This document shows, in pieces, positions 8,366 through 19,084 of a DNA stretch of 64,000 nucleotides; position 1 is the stretch's first letter; every line of letters begins with the position of its first letter. The notes under the pieces are model-generated. The model ran no database searches, had not been told where the DNA came from, and saw only the letters and a program-made list of their open reading frames with translations. Origin of the DNA: Pelodera strongyloides (taxonomy: Eukaryota > Nematoda > Chromadorea > Rhabditida > Rhabditidae); NCBI GenBank assembly GCA_036852015.1, contig JAANDG010000119.1:186001-250000 (forward strand), in the 5' to 3' direction. The translations under genes and the position numbers were made by a program.

Positions 8366-11300
8366 GTGCAATGCTCTACATGTCGAAACTGGGTTCACAC
8401 CAAAAGCAACTGCAGCGGGTTGCAGTCAGTGTCACAATACACCCAGGCAACCTTCGCCTGTCCATCCTGCGCTCACCCCACTCGCACACCGCCGGCCCCA
8501 ACGATATCAGTCATCACACCCGCTCTACCGACACCTGTCACAGCCCCTAAGACCTCGCGGTCAAAGGGAGCAAACGTCTCTTGCAACTCCCCCAACATCG
8601 GCCCTTCGGACATCAGAATCCTGCAATACAACTGCAATGGAATCGCCGGCAAAACGACGGAGATCCTCGACATCCTCACTCGAAGGAAAATCGACATCGT
8701 CGTTCTACAGGAAACCAAACTATCTGCAAGATCGAAGTCGCCGGTCTTACCAGGTTACGCTCTGATACGCAAGGATCGCAACGGACCCAACCCTGGTGGA
8801 GGCCTTCTAACAGGAATCAGCCATGAGTTGAACTACTCCGTCATCCCATCACCTGCTGACGCGCATCTGGAGTCTCTCACAATTCGCGTTACGGATGCTA
8901 AAGGACAACCTCTGACCATCTCAAATATCTACATCCCACCAGCAAGCTCATGCGCCCCGGGATACGAGGCTGACATCTCTCACTTCCTCCGCAACAGCGA
9001 TAACTCAATGTGCTGGGAGATTTCAATGCCCACGACGCTTCCTGGTACTCCAGCAACTCAGACACCCGCGGTACAGTCATTGCAGACGCCATCAATGCAC
9101 ACGACTTCGCAGCCGTGAATCGAGACTGCCCAACACGCATTCCCTCCAACGGTCGCCCAACCTCTCCGGACATCACCATCTGCGCTCTTGAACTCCTCCC
9201 TCAAGTCAACTGGAAGACCATCACCTCGGGCAGCTCCGACCACCTCCCCATCATCACCGAGATCGTCGGCTCCAAGTACATACGAACACACCGCAACCAG
9301 ACCTTCGCTAACTTTGGCAAGGCTGACTGGATTCGCTTCAAGAGACTGGTGGAAGAAAAACTCGAGGCTACCCTATCCCTAGCTTACCCGCCCCACAAGC
9401 TGAGCCCTTCCTACGGAAGATCCTGCAAACTGCAGCCGCCAGCTCTATACCTCGCGGTCGAGTACACAAAGGGTATCGGCGCTCTCACCGGAGATTCTCG
9501 ACTGGATGGCCCAACGCGACGCTCTCAGAGAAGACGACCCCTCCTCTCCAGACATCGCCTCGCTCAACATCAAGATCCGAAGGGCAACCGACAAAAACAA
9601 ACGTGACACATGGAGACAGTTCATGGAGGAGTTTGACCCAAAACGGGACGCCAACAAGCTTTGGAAGACCATCAAAATGCTTAACGACAAGGGCAGACCT
9701 CCACCAAACTGCGCGGTCGAATTTGGCAACAATATGGTCACCGAGTCCAACAACATCGCCAACTGCTTCAACAAAGGTTTTACCCGACCCGTTGAATACT
9801 CCACGGACAAGGGCAATAGGAAAATACGCAGACACACTCAAGAACTGTCCACGCAAGACTTCGAAGACTTCACAACAACAGAAGTCGGAACGGCCATCAG
9901 GAGCTCCAAGAAATCGCGTGCCATCGGCCCTGACGGACTCGCACCCGTCATGCTCCATCATCTGGGCAAACGAGGCATAGCAGCAGTCACCCACATTATC
10001 AACGACTCCTTCAGAAACTGCAGGATACCGATGATATGGAAATCATCCATTATACTCCCCCTTCTGAAGCCAGGCAAAGAAGCAACGAACGGCTCGGGAT
10101 ATCGTCCAATCTCTCTGCTATCACCCATTGCCAAAATAATGGAACGTCTCCTCCTGGAAGTCATAAGACCACACATGCAACCTGCGGCTCATCAACATGG
10201 TTTCACCTCCGGTAGATCAACCACGACTGCGCTTCACACTATTTCCGAGGACATCGCAGAAGGTTTCAACCAAAAGAAACCAGCCAGTCGCACCGTTCTC
10301 ATGGCCATTGACATGTCGAAGGCCTTCGACAGCCTCGACATCCACAAGCTCACAGACCTGGTGCTCAAGACGGACACTCCCGACTACGCCAAGAAGTGGC
10401 TGGCCAACTATCTCAGAGGCAGAACAGCACGGACCACCTTCAGAGAAGCCACCTCCAAAGCTGGACAAATCGAAGCGGAGTTCCACAGGGTAGCGCTCTA
10501 TCACCTACCCTCTTCAACTTATACCTCAAGGACCTCCCGGACCACCAACACAAGGTCAAGGTCATATCTTATGCCGACGACATAACCGTATGGGCCTCTG
10601 AACCCACCATATCGGCTGCGGCTGACCATCTTCGAGCTGCTCTTCCAGCAATTGAAGACTTCTTGAAGACGCGCAAGCTCTCCATCTCCCCTGCTAAAAG
10701 CCAACTGATGCTCCTCACGCCATTCAGCAAGGAGTACCGGACTACCCTCAACATAACCGTTGGAAACGTCCTGGTCCCTACAGTCAACACTGCCAAGATA
10801 CTGGGCGTCACCTACGACACGATGTTCACATTCAGTCAACATGCCAGAGGAGTCGCTGCCCGCATCACCCAACGCAACAACGTGCTCAAGGCCTTAGCAG
10901 GAAGCACATGGGGTAACCAGAAGGAAACGCTACGCCTCACCTACAAGGCTATCTCCCAAGCAGTATATGCCTATGCAGCCCCAGCCTGGTCCAGCTTCGT
11001 CTCCACCTCCGCCATTGACTCGATCCAGCGTGCCCAGAATGCAGCCCTCAGAACCATCACAGGGAACCACAAAATGGCAGACATCGATCACCTCCACTCA
11101 GAGGCAAAGATAATGCAAGTCCGCAGCCATCTGGACATGCTCTCCGCTCAATTCCTCGCTCGCTCCTCTGATCCGAGCCACGCCCGTCACGGAATCCTGC
11201 AGAAGCCCCTTCCGCCTCGCAACATGAAAGCGAGCGCCCGCATGCCCATAAGAACACGGTCATGGCAGCTATCGCAGGAGCCTCCGACCCAAGCTGCGCA

Positions 11301-11704
11301 AAGGCAGTCGCCGGCGCAGTCCACACCATAGCAGTCGCCGAGGAAAAACGCACACTCAAGCCACCCGCCATCCTGGGGGGGAGACCGCCACCAGACATCC
11401 ACAAGAGGAAGCAGATCTTCCGCGAAATGTCAGATGCACCCTCAGCCAACTCCGCTCCGGTCACAGCAGATTCACGAACCACTACCTCCATCGTGTTGAC
11501 GACAGCGTTCCAGACTCCTGCCCAGATTGTGGAAACAGCCCCCACGACGTCCACCACCTCTTCACATGCCCCGCCCACCCCACGACGCTCATTCCTACCA
11601 ATTTATGGAATCAGCCACGGGAAGTGGCAACATTTTTAGGCCTCTTATAGCCCATCTCGCGAGGATGATCAACCACGCTGGCTGCCTCCGGCAACAACAA
11701 CAAC
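8366..11704 (+). mobile_element. GC-rich LINE (APE endonuclease + RT), copy 1, 5'-truncated
   Basis: The insertion is flanked by the 14-bp duplication AATACGAGTTCCAC (8352-8365 and 11705-11718) and ends in (CAA)n. It begins in the zinc-finger region that the second copy (15399-19071) has complete. Frames in order: endonuclease (8366-9118; ILQYNCNGI, VVLQETK, then GDFNAHDASW in a second frame from 9010), reverse transcriptase (9506-11331; RPISLLSPIAKIMERL, AIDMSKAFDSL, SGVPQGSALSP, SYADDITVWA) and a C-terminal Cys/His knuckle (CPDCGNSPHDVHHLFTCP, near 11516). Frameshifts near 9005, 9420, 10480 and 11250 make it inactive. It is much more GC-rich than the surroundings. Confidence 0.85.
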
Positions 11705-14143
11705 AATACGAGTTCCACACTTCGAGTGTAGTGTGTGCTCGTCCCGCGCCAGTTTCCTGCCTAGCGCGCATGGGGTACCACATATATTTTTATTATTAGT
11801 CATGAAGCAGCGTGGCACTCTAGTTAAAATATTTAGTTTAGTTTAGTTTAGATAGGTAGGGGAAGATGGCTGCTGCGGGGCGCCTGCCGAATACGAGTTC
11901 CACACTTCGAGTGTAGTGTGTGCTCGTCCCGCGCCAGTTTCCGCCTAGCGCGCATGGGGTACACCAATATTTTTATTATTAGTCATAAGCCGGGCACTCT
12001 AGTTAAAATATTAGTTTGTTTAGTTTAGATGGTAGGGGAATGGCTGCTGCGGGGGCCTGCCGAATACGAGTTCCACACTTAGTGTAGTGTGTGCTCGTCC
12101 CGCGCCAGTTTCCTGCCTAGCGCGCATGGGGTACCACATATATTTTTATATTAGTCTGAGCAGCGTGGCACTCTATTAAAATATTTATTTAGTTTTAGTT
12201 AAGATAGGTAGGGGAAGAGGCTGCTGCGGGCGCCTGCCCGATACGAGTTCCACACTTAGAGTGTATGTGTGCTCGTCCCGCGCCAGTTTTCTGCCTAGCG
12301 CGCATGGGGTACCACAAATATTTTTATTATTAGTCCTGAAGCAACGTGGCACTCTAGTTTAAAATATTTAGTTTAGTTTAGATAGTAGGGGAAGATGGCT
12401 GTGCGGGGCGCTGCCGAATACGAGTTCCACACTTCGAGTGTAGTGTGTGGCCTCGTCCCGCGCCAGTTTACTGCCTAGCGCGCATGGGGTACCACATATA
12501 TTTTATTATTAGTCATAAGCAGCGGGGCACTCTAGTTAAAATAGTTTAGTTTAGTGTAGATAGGTAGGGGAAGATGGCTGCTGCGGGGCGCCTGCCGAAT
12601 ACGAGTTCCACACTTCGAGTGTAGTGTGTGCTCGTCCCGCGCCAGTTTCCTGCCTAGCGCGCATGTGTGGTACCACATATATTTTTTATTATTAGTCATG
12701 AAGCCAGCGTGGCACTCTAGTTAAAATTTTAGTTTAGTTTAGTTTAGATAGGCAGGGGAAGATGGCTGCTGCGGGGCGCCTGCCGAATACGAGTTCCACA
12801 CTTCTAGTGTAGTGTGTGCTCGTCCCGCGCCAGTTTCTGCCTAGCGCGCATGGGTACCACATATATTTTATTTTAGTCATAAGCAGCGTGGCACTCTAGT
12901 TAAAATATTTAGTTTAGTTTAGATAGGTAGGGGAAGATGGCTGCTGCGGGGCGCCTGCCGAATACGAGTTCCACACTTCGAGTGTAGTGTGTGCTCGTCC
13001 CGCGCCAGTTTCCTGCCTAGCGCGCATGCGCATGGGGTACCACATATATTTTTATTATTAGTCATGAAGCAGCGTGGCACTCTAGTTAAAATATTTAGTT
13101 TAGTTTAGTTTAGATAGGTAGGGGAAGATGGCTGCGCGGGGCGCCTGCCGAATAGAGTTCCACACTTCGAGTGTAGTGTGTGCTCGTCCCGCGCCATTTC
13201 CTGCCTAGGAGCATGGGGCACCACATATATTTTTATTATTAGTCATGAAGCAGCGTGGCACTCTAGTTAAAATATTTAGTTTAGTTAGATAGGCAGGGAA
13301 ATGGCTGCTGCGGGGCGCAGCCGAATACGAGTTCCACCACTTCGAGTGTAGTGTGTGCTCGTCCCGCGCCAGTTTCCTGCTAGCGCGCATGCCCATGGGG
13401 TACCACCATAATATATTTTATTATTAGTCATGAAGCAGCGTGCACTCTAGTTAAAATATTTAGTTTAGTTTAGATAGGTAGGGGAAGATGGCTGCTGCGG
13501 GGCGCCTGCCGAATACGAGTTCCACACTTCTAGTGTAGTGTGTGCTCGTCCCGCGCCAGTTTCCTGCCTAGCGCGCATGCCCATGTGGTACCACATATAT
13601 TTTTATTATTAGTCATGAAGCAGCGTGGCACTCTAGTTAAAATATTTAGTTTAGTTTAGTTTAGATAGGTAGGGGAAGATGGCTGCTGCGGGGCCTGCCG
13701 AATACGAGTTCCACACTTCGAGTGTAGTGTGTGCTCGTCGCGCCCAGTTTCCTGCCTAGCGCGCATGCGCATGGGTTTTGGGACCAATATATTCCTTATT
13801 ATTAGCCATGAAGCAGCGTGGCACTCTAGTTAAAAATTTAGTTTAGTTTAGTTTAGATAGGTAGGGGAAGATGGCTGCTGCGGGGCGCCTGCCGAATACG
13901 AGTTCCACACTTCGAGTGTAGTGTGTGCTCGTCCCGCGCCAGTTTCCTGCCTAGCGCGCATGGGGCACCACATATATTTTTATTATTAGTCATGAAGCAG
14001 CGTGGCACTCTAGTTAAAATATTTAGTTTAGTTTAGTTTAGATAGGTCGGGGAAGATGGCTGCTGCGGGGCGCCTGCCGAATACGAGTTCCACACAGTGT
14101 AGTGTGTGCTCGTCCCGCGCCAGTTTCCTGCCTAGCGCGCCAT
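11705..14143 (+). repeat. Tandem array of ~180-bp monomers
   Basis: About fourteen head-to-tail monomers, each with GAGTTCCACACTTCGAGTG, CTCGTCCCGCGCCAGTTTCC, GCGCATGGGGTACCAC, TTATTATTAGTCATGAAGC, a (TTTAG)n stretch and GATGGCTGCTGCGGGGCG. Monomers differ by many small indels, some ending AC(A)GTGTAG. Each monomer has a tiny ATG frame (MAAAGRLPN...) that stops after 16 residues, probably fortuitous. The array sits between exons at 8.0 and 14.3 kb and would be intronic if those belong to one gene. Confidence 0.9.
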
Positions 14144-14281
14144 GGGGTCTACGATGCGCTTCGAAACTTTTGTGTAGTTTGTGCCAGTTGTTGAGACTGC
14201 AGTAGTTAGACTAATGATGAATAATAGTAGCAGTGAACCCACTAAGAGTCTCTATGTGGTTCTGTCTCCTGTCTGATTTAG

Positions 14282-15146
14282 GTGAGGAGGCTCACCGTAT
14301 GGAATGATGGATGCAGTCGTGTCAGCCTTCGTGTCTTCGAAGACTTCTTCGTCCGTGACGCAGTGATGCTTTCCGCACGTGCCAAGGTTTGCCAGCAATT
14401 TTTAATTATATATGACAAGCAATTGCTTATGCATAGTTTCTCCGCAACTCGTAATTTGCCTCTTATTTCTCTCCATTTAGGATCATGAACTGTTATATAC
14501 AACTACGGAATTCTTTCTTCTATTTACTGCTCAGGAGGCTCCACGCTTCTGTGCAATGGTGTGTTTTCATATTGTGGGGTACTTTTTGGAAGCTGCCGTA
14601 TCTTACACATTTTACTCTTTACTTTTAGCTAAGACACTAATGGGTTTAGTGTTTCATAATAGCGTATAAGGAACGAATTAGTGATTGTGAATTAGTAGAT
14701 TGCCATATTAGTCATATTATCATTAAAATTTCTTTTACGCTTCAAACGTGTGCACCTTTTTTCAAGGCAGTTCAAATACAAGGTTTGCTTATGACATGGT
14801 CCGCAGAGGTCCTGAGCACAGACGACGAGTTCAGATGACAAATTCCGACCCTCTCCGTCTCTTCCTCCCTCGCGCTCTCCTCTTCCTCTCTCTAGCCCTC
14901 TTAGCCTCAGGCTACGCGGATGTCTTCGGTCTTCGGGCTAGGATCCTGGGTCATTCATTTCTTGATTGATTTCAGAAAGTAACGCCACAGTGCACTTCAC
15001 CGGTTGGTTGGAATTCACATACGCTCTATGACGGAAAAGAAATCCAAATGGTATCCCAAGCCTATGTACAATCGCCAGAGCCTTTGGGATGTGGATGCTT
15101 TGAAAACTACTTTTTGTATGCCCCGTGGGAAAATGAGACTGATTGA
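14282..15146 (+). CDS. Unrecognised, possibly CUB-like secreted protein, 3' exons
   Basis: Three exons join cleanly in phase 0: 14282-14386 (TGATTTAG acceptor, GTTTGC donor), 14481-14558 (CATTTAG, GTGTGT) and 14976-15146 (TTTCAG, ends TGA). They encode RLTVWNDGCSRVSLRVFED, then a beta-rich stretch LLYTTTEFFLLFTAQE, then CSP-rich LGCGCFENYFLYAP and a stop, 118 residues in all. Alternating hydrophobic strands and spaced cysteines recall CUB or CUB-like domains, but I cannot confirm this. The start is missing. The likeliest upstream exons are at 6054-8050, across a 6.2-kb intron holding the tandem array and a LINE. In the last exon a second frame also stays open to a donor-like GTGATT at 15173, so the 3' end is uncertain. 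Confidence 0.5.
14735..14965 (-). repeat. Interspersed repeat, GAAGCGTAAAA family
   Basis: The same sequence occurs at 19490-19625 (same orientation) and reversed at 51121-51290, where it splits a retroelement gene. Shared blocks are GGTGCACAC, CAAACCTTGTATTTG, TGTCATAAGCAAAC, GGACCTCTGCGGA and a GGGCTAGG end. Non-coding. It fills the intron between exons 14558 and 14976. Confidence 0.7.
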
Positions 15147-15212
15147 TGACCGATTCGAGACCGCGCTCAAGGTGATTAGTTTTCTTTAATAAAGTTTCTT
15201 TTCGTTACTAGA

Positions 15213-15394
15213 TTAAAGCGAAATACCGGCCGGCTTTTGAAACGCATTGCGTACCTGCTTTCTTATGCAACATATGCAAATGAGCAAAAAAAATAGAAAA
15301 AAAACTAGACCCCATTAGACCTCACTTTGCATAACTGCATAAGAATGCAGATATTTGAGATGCGTTTCAAAAACCGACTGCTATTTCGCTTTAA
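15213..15394. mobile_element. MITE, TTAAAGCGAAAT family
   Basis: TIRs TTAAAGCGAAATACCGGCC and its partner GACTGCTATTTCGCTTTAA delimit it. The LINE at 15399 inserted at its right edge, duplicating TCGCTTTAACCAT. Confidence 0.8.
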
Positions 15395-15398
15395 CCAT

Positions 15399-18300
15399 GT
15401 TGTTGTTGTTGCCGGAGGCAGCCAGCGTGGTTGATCATCCTCGCGAGATGGGCTATAAGAGGCCTAAAAATGTTGCCACTTCCCGTGGCTGATTCCATAA
15501 ATTGGTAGGAATGAGCGTCGTGGGGTGGGCGGGGCAAGTGAAGAGGTGGTGGACGTCGTGGGGGCTGTTTCCACAATCTGGGCAGGAGTCTGGAACGCTG
15601 TCGTCAACACGATGGAGGTAGTGGTTCGTGAATCTGCTGTGACCGGAGCGGAGTTGGCTGAGGGTGCATCTGACGTTTCGCGGAAGATCTGCTTCTTCTT
15701 TGTGGATGTCTGGTGGCGGTCTCCCCCCAGGATGGCGGGTGGCTTGAGTGTGCGTTTTTCCTCGGCGACTGCTATGGTGTGGACTGCGCGGCGACTGCCT
15801 TTGCGCAGCTTGGGTCGGAGGCTCCTGCGATAGCTGCCATGACCGTGTTCTTATGGGCCATGCGGGTGCTCGCTTTCATGTTGCGAGGCGGAAGGGGCTT
15901 CTGCAGGATTCCGTGACAGGCGTGGCTCGGATCAGAGGAGCGAGCGAGGAATTGAGCGGAGAGCATGTCCAGATGGCTGCGGACTTGCATTATCTTTGCA
16001 TCTGAGTGGAGGTGATCGATGTCTGCCATTTTGTGGTTCCTGTGATGGTTCTGAGGGCTGCATTCTGGGCACGCTGGATCGAGTCAATGGCGGAGGTGGA
16101 GACGAAGCTGGACCAGGCTGGGGCTGCATAGGCATAACTGCTTGGGAGATAGCCTTGTAGGTGAGGCGTAGCGTTTCCTTCTGGTTACCCCATGTGCTTC
16201 CTGCTAAGGCCTTGAGCACGTTGTTGCGTTGGGTGATGCGGGCAGCGACTCCTCCTGGCATGTTGACTGAATGTGAACATCGTGTCGTAGGTGACGCCCA
16301 GTATCTTGGCAGTGTTGACTGTAGGGACCAGGACGTTTCCAACGGTTATGTGAGGGTAGTCCGGTACTCCTTGCTGAATGGCGTGAGGAGCATCAGTTGG
16401 CTTTTAGCGGGGGATGGAGAGCTTGCGCGTCCTCAAGAAGTCTTCAATTGCTGGAAGAGCAGCTCGAAGATGGTCAGCCGCAGCCGATATGGTGGGTTCA
16501 GAGGCCCATACGGTTATGTCGTCGGCATAAGATATGACCTTGACCTTGTGTTGGTGGTCCGGGAGGTCCTTGAGGTATAAGTTGAAGAGGGTAGGTGATA
16601 GAGCGCTACCCTGTGGAACTCCGCTTCGAACTTGTCCAGCTTTGGAGGTGGCTTCTCTGAAGGTGGTCCGTGCTGTTCTGCCTCTGAGATAGTTGGCCAG
16701 CCACTTCTTGGCGTAGTCGGGAGTGCCCGTCTTGAGCATCCGGTCTGTGAGCTTGTGGATGTCGAGGCTGTCGAAGGCCTTCATGTCAATGGCCATGAGA
16801 CGGTGCGACTGGCTGGTTTCTTTTGGTTAAACCTTCTGCGATGTCCTCGGAAAGAGTGTGAAGCGCAGTCGGGTTGATCTACCGGAGGTGAAACCGTGTT
16901 GGTGAGCCGCAGGTTGCAGGTGGTCTTATGACTTCCAGGAGGAGACGTTCCATTATTTTGGCAAATGGTGATAGCAGAGAGATTGGACGATATCCCGAGC
17001 CGTTCTGCTTCTTTGCCTGGCTTAGAAGGGGGAGTATGATGGATGATTTCCATATCATCGGTATCCTGCAGCTTCTGAGGGAGTCGTTGATAATGTGGGT
17101 GACTGCTGCTATGCCTCGTTTGCCCAGATGATGAGCATGACGAGTGCGAGTCCGTCAGGGCGATGGCACGCGATTTCTTGGATCTCCTGATGGCCGTTCC
17201 GACTTCTGTTGTTGTGAAGTCTTCGAAGTCTTGAGTGGACAGTTCTTGAGTGTGTCTGCGTATTTTCCTGTTGCCCTTGTCCGTGGAGTATTCAACGGGT
17301 CGGGTGAAATGTTTGTTGAAGCAGTTGGCGATGTTGTTGGACTCGGTGACCATATGTTGCCAAATTCGACCGCGCCGTTTGGTGGAGGTCTGCACTTGTC
17401 GTTAAGCATTTTGATGGTCTTCCAAAGCTTGTTGGCGTCCCGTTTTGGGTCAAACTCCTCCATGAACTGTCTCCATGTGTCACGTTTGTTTTTGTCGGTT
17501 GCCCTTCGGATCTTGATGTTGAGCGAGGCGATGTCCGGAGAGGAGGGGTCGTCTTCTCTGAGAGCGTCGAGTTGGGCCATCCAGTCGAGAATCTCCGGTG
17601 AGAGCGCCGATACCCCTTTGTGTACTCGACCGCGAGGTATAGAGCTGGCGGCTGCAGATTGCAGGATCTTCCGTAGGAAGGGCTCAGCTTGTGGGGCGGG
17701 TAAGCTAGGGATAGGGTAGGCCTCGAGTTTTTCTTCACCAGTCTCTTGAAGCGAATCCAGTCAGCCTTGCCAAAGTTAGCGAAGGTCTGGTTGCGGTGTG
17801 TTCGGATGTACTTGGAGCCGACGAGCTCGGTGATGATGGGGAGGTGGTCGGAGCTGCCCGAGGTGATGGTCTTCCAGTTGACTTGAGGGAGGAGTTCAAG
17901 AGCGCAGATGGTGATGTCCGGAGAGGTTGGGCGACCGTTGGAGGGAATGCGTGTTGGGCAGTCTCGATTCACAGCTGCGAAGTCGTGTGCATCGATGGCG
18001 TCTGCAATGACTGTACCGCGGGTGTCTTAGTTGCTGGAGTACCAGGAAGCGTCGTGGGCATTGAAATCTCCCAGCACTATTGAGTTATCGCTGTTGCGGA
18101 GGAAGTGAGAGATGTCAGCCTCGTATCCCGGGGCGCATGAGCTTGCTGGTGGGATGTAGATATTTGAGATGGTCAGAGGTTGTCCTTTAGCATCCGTAAC
18201 GCGAATTGTGAGAGACTCCAGATGCGCGTCAGCAGGTGAGGGGATGACGGAGTAGTTCAACCCATGGCTGATTCCTGTTAGAAGGCCTCCACCAGGGTTG

Positions 18301-19071
18301 GGTCCGTTGCGATCCTTGCGTATCAGAGCGTAACCTGGTAAGACCGGCGACTTCGATCTTGCAGATAGTTTGGTTTCCTGTAGAACGACGATGTCGATTT
18401 TCCTTCGAGTGAGGATGTCGAGGATCTCCGTCGTTTTGCCGGCGATGCCATTGCAGTTGTATTGCAGGATTCTGATGTCCGAAGGGCCGATGTTGGAGGA
18501 GTTGCAAGTGACGTTTGCTCCCTTTGACCGCGAGGTCTTAGGGTCTGTGACAGGTGTCGGCAGAGCGGGTGTGATGACTGATATCGTTGGGTCCGGCGGT
18601 GTGCGGGTGGAGTGAGCGCAGGATGGACAGGCGAAGGTTGCCTGGGTGTATTGTGACACTGACTGCAACCCGCTGCAGATGCTTTTGGTGTGAACCCAGT
18701 TTCGACATGTAGAGCATTGCACGCAATTGGTGTTAGCTTTGCGTTTGCATGTGGTGCATAGCCATGTTGTTGTGGTTGGGCCTGGGTTTTCTTCGACGTC
18801 TCCGGCTTGAAGAAGTAGTAATCGGGACAGACCAGCCGAATCGGGCTGTCCCTTAGTAGAAAAAAGTGATGTTGAGGATAAGTGAGGGAAGGTGAGGGTG
18901 AGAGTGATCTCGCGAGTGATCTTCCGAACTGGTGTCCGGAGAAGGTGGGTAGATGTCCTTTGCAGTCCTTGGACTGTCGTGCTGCACCGCGTGAAGGCGG
19001 ACATCGTCGTAGCACCTGGTCGCGTGAAGGCGGACATCGTCGTAGCACCTCGTCGTAGCACGTCGTAGCAC
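15399..19071 (-). mobile_element. GC-rich LINE, copy 2, near full length with 2A-like motif
   Basis: A 13-bp duplication TCGCTTTAACCAT (15386-15398 and 19072-19084) brackets the element, which ends in (CAA)n. Its 5' end repeats a CTACGACGATGTCCGCCTTC motif two to three times (18990-19071). The first frame (19061 to 18027) has GDVEENPGP at residues 87-95, a PHD-like finger with WLCTTCKRK and CVQCSTCRNWVHT, then AP-endonuclease motifs ILQYNCNGI and VLGDFNAHDASW. Further frames give SSDHLPIITE, the RT palm with SGVPQGSALSP and YADD, and the C-terminal part. Many frameshifts and stops separate these frames. The order 2A, finger, endonuclease, RT is that of a single-ORF non-LTR element; the clade (Jockey, I/ingi or CR1) is unsettled. 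Confidence 0.85.
18777..18803 (-). other. 2A-like ribosome-skipping motif in LINE ORF
   Basis: The nine residues GDVEENPGP match the 2A consensus D-x-E-x-N-P-G-P exactly and are preceded by a leucine-rich stretch (SRLLLLQA), as in known 2A peptides. In such elements the ribosome skips the final Gly-Pro bond, releasing the N-terminal leader from the polyprotein. Copy 1 is truncated beyond this point, so only one example exists here. Confidence 0.8.
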
Positions 19072-19084
19072 TCGCTTTAACCAT

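Noticed and set aside
8328..8765. ORF starting in the satellite monomer and running into the LINE (MAAAGRLPN...)
   Set aside because: Downstream of the junction it is out of frame with the LINE endonuclease; the fusion is accidental.
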